Notes: generated by a model from the letters alone, not told the origin. DNA of 64,000 nucleotides from Botryosphaeria dothidea (GCA_011503125.2 WWBZ02000040.1:3658001-3722000), one strand, 5' to 3'. Shown: positions 23,098 through 34,713, numbered from the stretch's first letter. Made by a program: numbers and translations.

Positions 23098-25187
23098 ATG
23101 GCTTTAGCAGACTACACTGATGTTCCGGCGCAGGAGCCAACGCCCACTCCGGCTTCGTACGATGTGGCACTGGGCTTCGAGCAGTCCATGTTCGGTAACC
23201 ATGGTGGTACCCTGGATGCTCCCTCAAAGATCTGGATCCCCGTCGCCGTGATCTACACCTTCATTCTCTGCATGGGTATCATGTTCCTGTACTTCCAGCG
23301 ATACAGCCACGCAGTTCGCCTACGCGGTTTCTGGTTGACATGTTCCGCCATTACCTCACTACATATCTACCTCCTCCTGATTCTTCTGGATTATCCGCTA
23401 AGGTTCTGGTATGGATGTACGGCTGAATTCTGGGTCATGGCCACTCTGTTCCCGTTTGGTCTTGGCCTTTACCAGAGTAAGCAAATCACCTATTTCCTCC
23501 CTTTAGGTCTTCTTAGTATTTGCTCTGACGTGGCTCTAGTCTCGAACGCCCGGTTCATATTCTATTACCAGACCCAGCAGGAACTTCTTATAACGCCGCA
23601 GCATAACAAACGGCGCAAAATCCCCATCTGGTACCGGAATCCAATCGGTTTCCTGAAGCACTACAACAACATGGACTTCCTCGCGAAGACGCAGGTTTTT
23701 GTTGGGTGCACATGGGTATTTGCCATTCTCTCCAGCTCTTTCATGTACTTCGGATCCATCAACTTCCACGAGCATTACGGCTTCTTCGGAGAATGGTCAG
23801 GAACAGCAAATTGCCATCGAGGACCGCATGGAGAGTGGTACGTCAAAACAAATTCATAGTTTTAGATAGAGCTGACTTCGTGCAGGGTGCCAACGGCAAT
23901 GTCCCAGCTTCTGATGTGTTGGTTCTGGGGCCCGTACATGCTCTGGTACGCCAGAACCATCCAAGACACGCACTTCTGGTCTTTTCAGATGAAGATCAAC
24001 GTGATCGCTGGGTATGTTGACGTCCGGCCAAGGATCTCTGAAATCCAAGCTGACGCTCTCAGGTTTCCGGGAACCCCGCTTTGGATGGCATTCCTTTATT
24101 CCAACGACCTTGGTATCATTGCGGTCAATCGTTGGTTTCCCCACGCCGGCTGGTAAGTTTATACGTCCTTCGATTCGAAGGCACTGCTGACATTGTCTCA
24201 GGTTCATCCCGGGAATCGCGACAATTCAACTAGGTTCCATAATCTTCCCCATCCTAGATATAGGCAAGACCCGGAGTCACATGATGAACCTGGAAGAGGA
24301 GCTCGCACTTGGAGGCCATACTTCTCCTTCCGACGATGGCATGACCCGGGTGAACAGCAAAGGACCTTATTCCATGGTGGCTTTCGAAGAGGCTTTGGAG
24401 AAGGACACCGACCGGCTTTTGACTTGGACGGCAAACCATAACTACACGGCCGCTGAAATAAACTTCCTTATCTACGTCCGTAACTGGAAGAACAACTGGG
24501 GCGGTCCTGGCAGGCTTCACAGGATGCTTACTCCGACCGACTCCCGCAGTCGATACGAAGACGCTGCTGTCATTTTCTTCACCTTCATCAACCCGGTTAC
24601 TTCCAGGATGACGGTGAACATCGACAACAAGACCTACAAGGACATCGCCAAGTACTTCGACGACGTTGTTGCTCACGACCTGCCTGGAGAAGCAACCAGC
24701 TTCTTTTCCGAACAGGAGCAAGTTACTCCTTGGGAAAAGGATGATGTTGCATCGCAGTGCCAGCGTGCGGAGAGCTTTGACAGGCGCCGTCTGCAATATC
24801 TCTGTGAAGATGGTGACGAGGAGGACTGCGAGACTGTTCCTAAAGGCTTCAGTTTGTCTGTCTTTGATTCAGCCTACCAGATCATCAAGGACGACATCTT
24901 CTACAACACTTGGCTTCGGTAAGTGAGGGTCATTCGGCGGATTTCTTGACAATTTCAGTCCATCAGGTTTACTGATTTATCTTAGCTACGTGAGCGATAG
25001 GGAGACCAACAGCGTCACGACTGGCAGGAGTGAGCACAACGGATCGCCCGCTTGCATGCATGAGGCCTGGACGCCCAAGGCCCCCTTCAGCCTGCCGAGG
25101 CCCACATGCATTCACCTCGTCCTTGAAAGTGCACCTTTCTTTCAGCCTTACATTGGGCAGCCGGTCGATGAGGACTCAGGGGCTTAG
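23098..25187 (+). CDS. Seven-transmembrane protein with C-terminal RGS domain
   Basis: Six exons are inferred: 23098-23476, 23540-23837, 23886-24011, 24063-24152, 24202-24918 and 24986-25187, giving 603 residues with consistent phases. The N-terminal 300 residues carry about seven hydrophobic helices (WIPVAVIYTFILCMGIMFLY, LTCSAITSLHIYLLLILL, TQVFVGCTWVFAILSSSFMY and others). The C-terminal part resembles an RGS domain: FEEALEKDTDRLLTWTANHN, EINFLIYVRNWKNNW, DAAVIFFTFINP and FDSAYQIIKDDIFYNTWLRYV. In fungi such hybrid receptors (for example the GprK type) couple sensing to acceleration of G-alpha GTP hydrolysis. The likely site is the plasma membrane. The first intron (63 nt) has no stop and keeps frame, so its retention would add 21 residues. 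Start at 23098 is preferred over the in-frame ATG at 22930 because of its context and because the upstream peptide lacks structure. Confidence 0.88.
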
Positions 25188-26628
25188 GAGCTTCGATAGC
25201 TTGTTTCCAGCCCTCATTGCATCTAGCTTCGTTGCAAAATTCTTGCACATCAGCTCTTCCGCTGAGCTCTTTGCTCAACTTTGCCATTGGCGTTTTTCAC
25301 AGGGTTCCGCTCAAATACTGGGTTCAGTTGGGGAAGACCAGGTGGCCATATGGTACGTTCGGACTGCTTTCTTGGGTTGGCAAGGTCGGAATTGGCAGGC
25401 GTCTACAGGCGGACGTTAGCGCATATAGCATTAAAATGACGAGGTCAGGATTCATTGGACCAATGCTCGATGGTGTCATTCTTGCGTGTTGCGGGGAGCT
25501 CTGCAGACCCCTGGGCGACCCCTGCACGCGGTGGAGCTGCCCCCACCAAAGCTCCACGCGCTGGCGACGATCACCAAGACCGACACTCGACGTCGGCGCA
25601 ATCCGGGAGAGCGGTCACCGGGGCAGGCTGGGACAGGAGTCACCGTGAGCCGCTATCTCTGGGCCTTTCGGCGGGCGATGGGCGCAAGGTTTGCGGCTCG
25701 GAAGCTTGGCATGCAGGCGCTGGGATCGGGCGGGCTTGGTCGCGCAAAAGCAGCGCTGGCATGCAGGCACCCGACACAGGCACAGGCGCAGTATCGCATC
25801 ATCGATTGTGCAGATGGCGTGCGTTGTGACGACGAGTCTGATGTGGACAAGGCGACTGCAGGTATAAAGCTACGCGGCATCGATCGATGTGGCACGTCGT
25901 TTTTTGCCTTTTTGCCTCTCCGTGGCTCCGCCCTGCCCGTCCGTCCGCGGCCCCGTCGGCGCGCCCGGCCTTGGGCTCTGTCGTCGGTTTAGGGATGTGT
26001 TCACGTGTCGCAGGGCTCGACGACCGCAATGATTCCCGAAATTGCGCCAGTCTACCTGTCGCAGCGCTCCGCCTGGCGCGTCCGTCGTAAGTGGTTGCAC
26101 ACATGCGTGACAGTGGAGGCGTGGCAAGCATGCCGTGTGCATCTACACTGGCCCAAAGTCACAATTCTGCAATTTTGTCAGGAACTGACGTGCTCGGCGG
26201 CTGCCTCACTCTGACACAGGAGCCACTAGGCCAGCCCAGGGTCTCGCTGGATTGCGTGGAGGAGCCGCGTCCATCACGCAATTTCTGGCGCCCGTACCTC
26301 ACCGCCCATGGCTCTAGCGTCCCCCGAATTATAAGAAAGTCAATGCGCCACCCATCACTCCAGACTGCACCTCGGCGCTCCCCAGTCTTTGTTTCTACTT
26401 GTTTCGGCTCGACTCTGGCCCGACCGCCGCCCGATCCCCAAGACTTTTCAGCCTCCTGCCCATCTTCTCCGGACACCGCCCGGCTGGTCGCGTGACTTGG
26501 CTGGAGAAAAGACGGCGCCCTTCCCCGCTGACGTGTCAGAAGCTGCAGCTCCTCAAATTTCAGGGCCTATATAGCTCGAGAGGCCGCTGCTGTTCCATTT
26601 CTCTGCCCCATCTTGTCCTTCTTCCGCA
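25188..26628. other. Intergenic, choline sulfatase promoter at right end
   Basis: No gene is recognised between the RGS gene and the sulfatase. A TATA box lies at 26568-26574. Confidence 0.45.
26568..26574 (+). promoter_or_regulatory. TATA box of the choline sulfatase gene
   Basis: The sequence TATATAG is 55-61 nt upstream of the ATG at 26629, a normal distance for a fungal core promoter. A C/T-rich leader follows. Confidence 0.55.
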
Positions 26629-28294
26629 ATGGCTCCTCACGCTTCCCTCCCGGACACGCCTCCCAATGGCCCGCAGGAGACCGGCTACCTTCCCCCCGCG
26701 GGAGACAATTCCCCGTGAAGCCAAACATCCTGTACATCATGGCCGACCAGATGTCCGCTCCGCTGCTGAAGATGCACGATTCCGACTCTCCCATCAAGAC
26801 TCCGCACCTGGACAAGCTGGCCGAGACGGGCGTTGTTTTCGACAGCGCCTACTGCAACGCTCCCCTTTGTGCGCCGTCCTCGCTTTGTCATGGTCACCGG
26901 CCAGCTTCCGCACAAGATCAAGTCCTACGACAATGCTTCCCATCTCAATGCCGACGTGCCCACTTTTGCGCACTACTTGCGCCGGGAGGGTTACGAGACG
27001 ACCTTGGCGGGCAAGATGCATTTCATCGGCCCGGATCAGCTGCACGGTTTCGAGAATCGCTTGACCTCGGACATCTACCCCGGCGATTTCGGCTGGTCCG
27101 TCAACTGGGACAAGCCCGAGGAGCGCCAGGAGTGGTTCCACAACATGTCTTCGGTTTTGCAGGCCGGACCGTGCGTGCGCTCGAACCAGCTCGATTACGA
27201 CGAGGAGGTCATGTACAAGTCAACGCAGTATCTGTACGATCACGTGCGGAAGGGAGATAAGGAGCGCCCCGTTCTGCCTGACTGTATCTCTGACTCACCC
27301 GCACGATCCCTACGCTATCACCGAGGACTACTGGAGCCGATACGAGGACGTTGAGATCCCCTTGCCCAAGGTCCAGATCAAGCAGGAGGACCAGGACCCT
27401 CATTCCAAGCGTCTGATGCAGTGCATCGAACTTTGGGACAAACCCTGTTCCCGACGAGGCGGTCCGTCGGGCGCGTCGTGCCTATTACGGATCTTGCAGC
27501 TATGTCGATGACCAGGTTGGCAAGTTGATGAAGGTTCTAAAGGATTGCAAGCTCGACAGGAACACGATCGTCGTCTTCAGCGGAGACCACGGTGACATGC
27601 TCGGCGAGCGCGGCTTGTGTACAAGATGTCTTGGCACGAGAACAGTGCCCGTGTGCCGCTTATCATCAACTACCCGCCTCGCTTCATGCCGCGCCACGTC
27701 AAGGACTCGGTGTCGACGATGGATTTGTTGCCTACTTTGGTCGATCTGGCAGGCGGACGCTTGGACACAAGCCTCACCATTGACGGCGAAAGCCTGTATC
27801 CGGCGCTGTGTGGCCACCGCACCAGGGACGAAGTCATCGGCGAGTACATGGGCGAAGGCTCCATCTCCCCGGTCATGATGATTCGCAGGGGCAAGTGGAA
27901 GTATACTTGCTGCCTGGTCGATCCTCCGCAACTTTTCGATCTCGAGAAGGATCCTCAGGAGCTTCACAACGTTGCCGACTCGGATGACCCGGAGTACAAG
28001 AAGGCTGCAGCCGCTTTCGCAGAAGAGGCGAGCCGCAGGTGGGATCTGCAGAAGATCCACGACGACGTGTTGCAGTCGCAGAGGATGCGCAGGCTGTGCT
28101 GGAACGCGCTGAAGCAGGGGCGTTTCGAGTCATGGGACTACCAGCCGCAAGACCTTGCCTCGCAGAAGTACATCCGATCGACAATCCCTCTGGACGATCT
28201 CGAGCTCCGCGCCCGCTACCCGCCCGTCGATGCTTATGGAAAGCCGTACATGACGCAGCACCCCCATGGCCTCGCTGCAGCCAAGGGCCAGTAG
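26629..28294 (+). CDS. Choline sulfatase, frame broken by single-base indels
   Basis: Homology runs through the whole stretch but in changing frames. Recognisable in order: KPNILYIMADQM (N-terminal metal-binding Asp), CNAPLCAPS then RFVMVTGQ (the C-x-P-S-R formylglycine motif, Cys codon at 26868-26870), YETTLAGKMHFIGPDQLHGF, THPHDPYAITEDYWSRY, VVFSGDHGDMLGERGL and KMSWHENSARVPLIINYPP. A choline-sulfatase-type C terminus ends at 28294 (RRLCWNALKQGRFESWDYQP). Frame changes lie between 26630 and 26720, at about 26877-26881 (extra base inside the active-site motif), 27267-27272 (extra base), 27439-27442 (extra A in AAA) and 27616-27620 (missing G). No intron signals explain them. Known function: hydrolysis of choline-O-sulfate to choline and sulfate, a storage form of sulfur. 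The coding sequence between breaks is fully conserved and lacks nonsense substitutions, so errors in the sequence or very recent loss are both possible. Confidence 0.85.
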
Positions 28295-31200
28295 AACCTC
28301 CACTCTTCTGCTGTCAGCACGAGGAGATACAGCTCCAGCCTTTGGTTCTGGCCCCCGCAGCCTTCTCGTGCTGCTCAGGGCTGTTGTTTTTTGCGTCTCC
28401 GCTCGCAAGCGCGCCAGGCCAAACATTGGCCCGTTTTGATACCACCATTGTTTGGAGCAAAATTGACTGCCTGGTTCATTCGTTTCATTGCTTGCTTGAG
28501 CTTTTAGCGAGGCGTTGGTGATGAATTTCATGGGATTTGCTTTTCTCTTCCTGTTCAGTCCGTTCAACAAAAGATGGAGCATTCTGAATGGCTGCGCGGC
28601 TGGGAGTTCTGCATAGCATGTCTCTCACGTCTTTTCTTTTCGGAACATGGTCTTTGATTAGCAACGTCGAGTCTTGTAACTAGTTTGAGTATGTACAAGC
28701 TGAATGAGAAAATGCCAATTTACTTGCGCCCTCTGATGGCAACTTTGTGAGCGGCTGGATCAAGGAGGTGGCAAAAGCAATTCACCCACAAGAATCAAGG
28801 CATTACCCAGTGGCCAGTGAAGCATGTGAGCGGCAGAAGACTGACAGAAAAGCAGATCCTTCTGCAAGGCGCTGAAACCGAAACGGTCGTAGATAGCTAG
28901 CAGCCTTTGAAAAAGGGATGGCATGACGCGCAATGCGCACCGTCATTGGGCCAGCCGTGAAACATGGATACTTTTGCCAAGCAATTGAGGAGCTTCTCTG
29001 GCAACGAACCTTCCGTCTACGTAATAAGTTTCAAAGCGAGATCAAAGCTTAAAGGCATAAGGCGCGAAACGAAGGTGGCCCTGTGGAAATGACAGGAATC
29101 TCGTTTTCCGGGGTAATCGGTGGACGTCGGACGTTCCGCGTATTCTGCGGAGAGATCAGATAAGTGGAAAAAAGATGGTACGCCTTGACGCACGCAGGTG
29201 CACACTTGATGCGTAAGATTCTCCGTTCCGCACTGCACTCTCAAATGAGCGCGGAGGATGACGGGTAATTGATACGGTCATGCACCGTCCGTTCGAGCCG
29301 TCGCAAGTAGAATCTCACCTCGATTGCGAAGGGACACGTTCCTGCCGCATGCATGTAGCCGAGCGGAGCGGAAGAAGGGAGAGACATTCGCGAGCCTGTT
29401 TTTTCCCTTCGCCTGCTGCGCCGCAACGTCCAACGACACAATCACACGTGGGCGAAGCAAGTCTCCAAAGGCACTTATCAGTTCCTCCACCCCTTCCACC
29501 CTTCCGCGTAGTACGTGCCGATTTCCATTACTCACCGACCCTGCGCCTTCGCGCTGCAATGCAGGTGCCCGAGCGAGCGAGAAGCACACAACAACTCAGC
29601 ACCCACCTTTTTTTCTTCTCCTTCTGCGCCAGGCCGGATCCGGAAATGTTTGACCGTCCAATCACCTTCTTCCCCGACCGCCACAATCGCCTCCTTTCCC
29701 CTCACGTCCTCCGCGTCTCGCCAATTAGCATCGACTTTTCTGCCAACGAGGTTGCATCATCATCGTCCTTTGATGACTATCTCTTGCCCGCACGCACCAC
29801 ATGCTGCAAACTGCACCCATCGCTCACTCTACCCCGGACTTTTCTCCTGACGCTCAATTCCCTCTCGAAACGCCAAGACAATAAGGCCCTTTTGCCACGC
29901 AATCATGTGGTGTGTACATGTAGGTTGGTGCCGCATTAAGGTGCTTCGGTCATCGTTCCACGACCGCTTCGCTTGCGGGGCGGGGGGGGGGGGGGTGTTG
30001 CTGGCGCGGGTAGGGCAAGCGATTCGTAGCGAGCGAATGTGCCCTGCCACCACACGCACGAAGACGCGGCTCTGCACCAAGCGGTGTGACTCAGTCGTCG
30101 TCCCCTTTCCCATGCGCTGCCCATCATCCCATCGCACGGTGGCAGGGAAAGGAAACCTGAACTTGGGGTTTGTGAGAGATGGGATTATTGGAAATTTGAC
30201 TTTTTCCCTAGCGCTTTCCTCTACCTGCGGTAGGGTTGGCAATTGCCGCTTCTCTTCTTTTTTTTTTTTTCTCAAATGTCATATTAGTCATGGCGGCTTA
30301 CACTTGCCATGCTTACTCTCTTCTCTTTCTCTCTGGTACCTTCCGAGCAGTACCGAGACACAACAGAAAAAAAAACGCCTTTCTGGCAACAAAGTCCAGC
30401 CGCGACAGCCGGAGCCGTTTCATTACCAATCGGAACCGCCGCGTGTCGGAAGGGGAGAGGGGAATGCGCGCCGGTCTCCCTCCGCATGGGCAAACGACGG
30501 GGGCGGCGCAAGCAGCAAAAAAGATAGTGGTGGCGGGTTCTGGCCACGGCTCTTTGGAGGGGGAGGCGCTGGGCGCCTGCTCTAGCGCATGGAGCAGGCG
30601 AGCCAGGCGGAGGTACTCGCGGCCGCCGCGAACGGCTTTACGGCGGCGCAATAGACATGCATGTGTGCGTGTGGGAAGGATAGCCCAACCGATGGGTTGG
30701 GGCGTGTGTGTGTGAGATATGGAGAGGGAGCGGGGGGCACCGACGTTAGCGTATGTGGGGTCTTTGCGTTGGTCGTGGAAAGATATGGAATGTTGGACAT
30801 GACTTGTATCTGTCGGGCGAATACGAGGGCAATTTTTGACGATGCAACTTATCTTCATTACTTGGAAGCGAGGTGTAGTTGCGATAGTGGCATTGTACGT
30901 GCAAGAGTTGCCGTGCCCACGCACCTTTTTTTTTCGCTGCCCGCATTGCGGGGATGCGGGGAAGAGATCGGCGCCGGGCCTCAAAGAATGGACACACACC
31001 GTCATTGCCGTGTCATGGGAGTGAAAGCAGGTTGGACAAAGAAAAAGAGGCAAGTCCACGAAATCGATAGAGAATTGTGGGAGAAGGCGGCTAGTGGCAG
31101 TGGCCTTCAACAAATGCAGCTTCATGAGTTGAAGCATTCATCTGCCTGTAAGTGTGTTGCATTTCTCGTAGAAAGTCGACCTTCGCATAGCACTCTGAAA

Positions 31201-31377
31201 CATATGTGTCTGGCTTTTCTGGAAACATCCTGCATTCTACGCAAGCCGTTGGCTTCAACGTCTCTCTGCATGTGTGTAACATTAATTCAAACTCTCGGAT
31301 AAGAATCGGTCCCAAGAGAAGAGCTGGTAAGAATGGGTATCAATTTCGTCATTCATGCCTTCCGTTCCACTCACGCC
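28295..31377. other. 3.1 kb intergenic, no gene recognised
   Basis: Long open frames (30313-31137 on -, 30661-31302 on +, 29280-29939 on +) overlap one another on opposite strands and are rich in Arg, Pro, Cys and His without domains; I do not accept them. A run of 14 G is at 29982-29995, and T-rich runs are near 30257-30271. Confidence 0.45.
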
Positions 31378-32213
31378 TCAAAACAGCAACCCTCCCAGCA
31401 ACGCGCCACCCATGACTCCACCCAACAACGGGAACCCATACCCGCCACCATACCCGTACCCGTACGGCCTGTAATACGGCTGCTGCGGCCGCAAGAACCT
31501 GTTGCTCGGATCGCCGTAGATGCCCTGGGCGTACGGATTGTAGCCGAACGCGCCGCTGGGCAGATTGCGGCCGTTGGGCGGCACGATGTACACGTCGCGC
31601 CCCTGCTTGTCCTTGCAGAGGTACTGCGGCTCGCCCGTCTCCATGGCGCGCGCGAGGGCGCGGCGGGCGGCCAGGTGGGCCGCGTACGCCTGGCGCTCCT
31701 GCTCCGCGCGGCGCTCGCGCGCGGCGACGCGTTGCTGGTGGTTCGTATGGGTCATGCGGTCCTTGATCCTGCGGCCGAGCTTGTGCAGGCCGTGGACGTC
31801 GTCGCCGGGGGTGACGGCTGTGGAGGAGGATGGTTGGGTTTGTTTGGTTGTGCTGGGTTGATGCTGCGGTGCTGCGCCTCGTCTTCGTCGTCGCTGCTCT
31901 CGGCGGCGATGTCCTGAAGACTTATGCTGCGGTGCAGGCGGTTGACGTTCTCGCGTTCGTCGTGGGACAGGGTTGAGAGGTATTGCTCGTCGTCGTGCGG
32001 GTGGTGCCATATTGAGCGAGGAGGGTCGGCGCTGGTATCGACGAAGAATTGGTGCTCGGTTTCGGGGTCGTATGACCGGACCCAGCCTTGCGGAAGGGAT
32101 CGGGCTTCATCTTCCATGCTGCGGCGGCGCTCTGCTGGGATGCCATTCCTGGCACGGTGCTTGGTTGCGGCTTCGTACGAAGGCGGTGCCTCTGAAGGCT
32201 GCTGATCCGCCAT
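31378..32213 (-). CDS. WW-domain protein with Gly/Tyr-rich C terminus, one frame break
   Basis: The first part (from the ATG at 32213) reads ADQQPSEAPPSYEAATKHRA, then a WW domain: LPQGWVRSYDPETEHQFFVDT...SIWHHPHD. An acidic linker follows (LQDIAAESSDDEDEA). The second part is in another frame: HGLHKLGRRIKDRMTHTNHQQR, a charged helix (RERRAEQERQAYAAHLAARR), GEPQYLCKDKQGRDVYIVPP, and a hydrophobic glycine-rich end, PLLGGVMGGALLGGLLF, stopping at 31378. Both parts together match a common fungal protein architecture, so this is one gene. The join lies within the Pro-rich stretch at about 31790-31880. I see no good GT-AG intron there, and a single missing base would restore the frame. WW domains bind Pro-rich peptides; the gene's PPSY motif could itself be a WW ligand. 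The specific role is unknown. Confidence 0.8.
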
Positions 32214-32308
32214 AGCTGCGATGTTGATATAGGCTTTGACAAGGTGAAGAATTGGAGGAATTTGAGAGGAGCAAGGTCCACCCGGCTTGGAAGTAGTAGA
32301 AGGTAAGT

Positions 32309-32315
32309 CTATATA
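32309..32315 (-). promoter_or_regulatory. TATA box of the WW-domain gene
   Basis: On the minus strand TATATAG lies 96-102 nt upstream of the ATG at 32213. Confidence 0.45.
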
Positions 32316-32360
32316 GGACGGGGCGTGGCGTGTTGTGTCTCCAGATACCGAATGGTGATG

Positions 32361-32903
32361 TCACTTCCAGCAGCTCTTTCTCTTTCTGCGCCACATGCAC
32401 AGCCACACGTAACATTCCTGCCAAATTTGTTTTACATGTGATTCGCTAGGAGTGACTTCTGCGCCTTTCTGGGGCAATTGGAATGCCATGGATACTTTTT
32501 TAGAGCATTGTAACGGATGTTTACTAAGACGTGGAAATAGTCGTTCGGACGAATATTGTTTGACGTACGTCGCTATCTCTTCCGATGCTGAATAAGGATT
32601 GACTCCCGAGGTGGATAGGGAGGCTGCCGCCGACGTATGTTCTATTTGTGTATGATAAAGGCGTACATTTACTAAACGAGGATAAATCGAATAATTCGCA
32701 ACAGGTACGATCCAAGCCGGTGGCGTAGATCCGCCAATGCTCTTAGAAATAGACGTGCGCAGAGTTGCAAACGATTTTACATATAGATGAGCACCGACAG
32801 TCAATTTTCTGCACCAATCATCAGAGTTGTTCAATGACACACTATTCTGAGTGATGATCATCCTGGTGACGATCCCATCATATCCCAAGGGAGGCATGAG
32901 CAT
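32361..32903 (-). CDS. Unrecognised ORF, possible gene remnant
   Basis: An ATG-initiated frame of 180 codons in an AT-richer region. The first 110 residues look protein-like (PPLGYDGIVTRMIITQNSVS, then STPPAWIVPVANYSIYPRLV), with evenly spread hydrophobic residues. The last 40 residues are less convincing. I recognise no domain, signal peptide or motif, and no neighbouring exons. It may be a remnant of a larger gene or chance. There is no TATA box or obvious leader. Confidence 0.25.
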   Translation of the reverse strand: MLMPPLGYDGIVTRMIITQNSVSLNNSDDWCRKLTVGAHLYVKSFATLRTSISKSIGGSTPPAWIVPVANYSIYPRLVNVRLYHTQIEHTSAAASLSTSGVNPYSASEEIATYVKQYSSERLFPRLSKHPLQCSKKVSMAFQLPQKGAEVTPSESHVKQIWQECYVWLCMWRRKRKSCWK

Positions 32904-33768
32904 AGTTAAATAGCTCCTTTGGCTGGTATGGTGTCCCTCCCAGCAGTAGAGACAAAACCACTACTACGAATAAATTGCCATTGCAGGGAGCACCGTCAAT
33001 AGCACTAACTACTAATGCATAACGCGGAGGTAGGCTAAATAATTTGAAAATGTTTGATGGCTTTTGGGCAGAAAGCTCTAATCCGGGTGGGCATCTCGAG
33101 ATTCTGGTGTGTGCAACCGTGTGAATGTCGCGTTTGTGGGGTTCACCGAGAACATATAGCCCTTTTTGCGCGGTGGGCTACATCAAACTTGAAGAATACG
33201 AAAGGAGAGTTTGCAGAAGATAGTAGCTGGCTGATTTATTCCAATTATTGAGTCTACTAGACGTTATCGTACTGCCTACTTGAGTTGTGGATTTCTGAGT
33301 AGCAGTTTTCTCCCTTCCGGTGGCCATCTCGCCTCTTCCACGAGGCAGATCTCTGCGGGCGGTCCATTTCCAAGTCCACGCGTCGAGCTCCAACAACCTT
33401 GTATCGGTGGTGAAAGCGGACGCCAGACAGGCAGACGTGCTAAAGTAGCAGATGAGCGTGTCGTCATCGTTTCCTCCTAAGTTTGAAGGACCGTGAACGC
33501 CACCGCCCCGCAACGCCTACGGCATACGAGATTAACTCCATATCAATCTTTCCCGAAGCAATGCGTGTAATTAAAGGTGACGTCCGGAGACTTCAGGTCC
33601 CCCTCCCAGGACATCCGGCCGGTTGCCTCCTGGGGCTTCGTGGGCGAGACGTTTCAATTGGCTTCAGGTTGCCTGCCGTTGCCTCCGCGCATTCAATTCT
33701 TCTGCTGTACGAGAAGGTGGAGCTTTGAGTACTGACGTATAGCAATAGGAAGCAAAGGTACGCATGGA

Positions 33769-33845
33769 GAGTTGAAGTAGTCATCCGGACGTAGATTTCC
33801 GGAGAGACTAATGAAATTTACGTCCGGATGACTGCCTCAACTCCC
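33769..33845. repeat. Palindromic element, copy A
   Basis: Two arms of about 30 nt (33769-33798 and 33815-33845) are nearly perfect inverted copies. The core arm is agtcatccggacgta and the other end reads tacgtccggatgact. Outer ends are gagttgaag and ctcaactcc. Related, more diverged copies are at 41059-41135 and 44783-44856, with the same distance between outer ends (66, 66 and 63 nt). An AT-rich ccataaaa follows directly. It could be a small inverted-repeat element or a paired regulatory site. Confidence 0.7.
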
Positions 33846-34014
33846 CATAAAAATCGCTCCGTTGCTTGAGATTAAGCCCGATTTTCTGTCTTTCGTGCGA
33901 CAGGAGCGTTCAGACAGAGCATGGCGGTATTCAAGCTGGGAGAAAGATTAGTTGGTGAACTTTATCGGCCGACATGGGCAGGGTTGCCTACTGAAGAAAT
34001 CTCATAAACAGAAT

Positions 34015-34713
34015 TCAGATCCTGGGCCTCTGCCCAAGAAAGCCGTTGTTAATGGTCATGATCTGGCGGAACCTCCTGCGTTCCTCCTCCTTCTTCCTCT
34101 CCTCGATTGCCTTGGCGAGGACGCCGGAATCCCACCAGACTCGACCTTCATAGATATGAAGGCCCTGGTATCCTCTCTTCGGTTGAGGTGACGACTCCAC
34201 GCTCTCTTCTTGAATGTCTCTGCCATCCGTTTCCTCTGCAAGCTCTTCTGAATCCTGCTGTTCTTCTTGACTCGTCGCTGGAGCTGGCTCTTCAACCGTG
34301 CCGATGACAAATTCGAACATGCGAGGAATCTCGATCATCTTCTCCTCCTCCCAGTCCTTCAATCTGCAGAGCATGATGGCCTGCACGCTCACAACGTGGC
34401 GTTCTCCTTCTTTGAGAGAGCGCACATCAGGGCCGAAGACTCGAGTCACGCATGTCTGATGATGCACGAACCCGAAGCCCTCAAAGCGGTTCTTGATGCC
34501 GTTCCAGATGGTTTCGGCGGAGTGGTAGGTGTTGTTTGTGGTATCGAAGAAGGCAGCATTGTCGGCGAATAAAACACCGGGCGCATTTGCGTCGAAGTCA
34601 AGCGAGTCGAGGGCAGAAAAGTAGCCTTCGACTATCCTCAAAGCAGGGATGTCTGTGTATGGAGTCAGAGATCCCGTGTGGGTGTACATTGAAGGACATT
34701 GCGGTTGTGTCAT
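34015..34713 (-). CDS. NTF2-like/SnoaL-fold hypothetical protein
   Basis: Single exon, 232 residues, ATG at 34713 to stop at 34015. Residues 20-50 (IPALRIVEGYFSALDSLDFD, then VLFADNAAFFDTTNN) have the helix and strand pattern of the NTF2/SnoaL fold. They are followed by SAETIWNGIKNRFEGFGFVHHQ and a beta-rich part (TRVFGPDVRS, RHVVSVQAIMLCRL, MIEIPRMFEFVIG). A highly acidic insertion (residues about 145-175, rich in Glu, Gln and Ser) precedes a C-terminal charged helix (AKAIEERKKEEERRR). Members of this fold range from enzymes to binding proteins; no catalytic residues can be assigned. Probably cytosolic, no signal peptide. Confidence 0.8.
   Translation of the reverse strand: MTQPQCPSMYTHTGSLTPYTDIPALRIVEGYFSALDSLDFDANAPGVLFADNAAFFDTTNNTYHSAETIWNGIKNRFEGFGFVHHQTCVTRVFGPDVRSLKEGERHVVSVQAIMLCRLKDWEEEKMIEIPRMFEFVIGTVEEPAPATSQEEQQDSEELAEETDGRDIQEESVESSPQPKRGYQGLHIYEGRVWWDSGVLAKAIEERKKEEERRRFRQIMTINNGFLGQRPRI

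Noticed and set aside
29280..29939. 219-codon plus-strand open frame
   Set aside because: Low-complexity Ser/Pro/His/Arg composition and no homology features.
30313..31137. 274-codon minus-strand open frame
   Set aside because: Starts at a non-ATG codon or weak context, is rich in His, Arg and Cys without any domain, and overlaps a 213-codon frame on the other strand. It looks like chance in GC-rich DNA.
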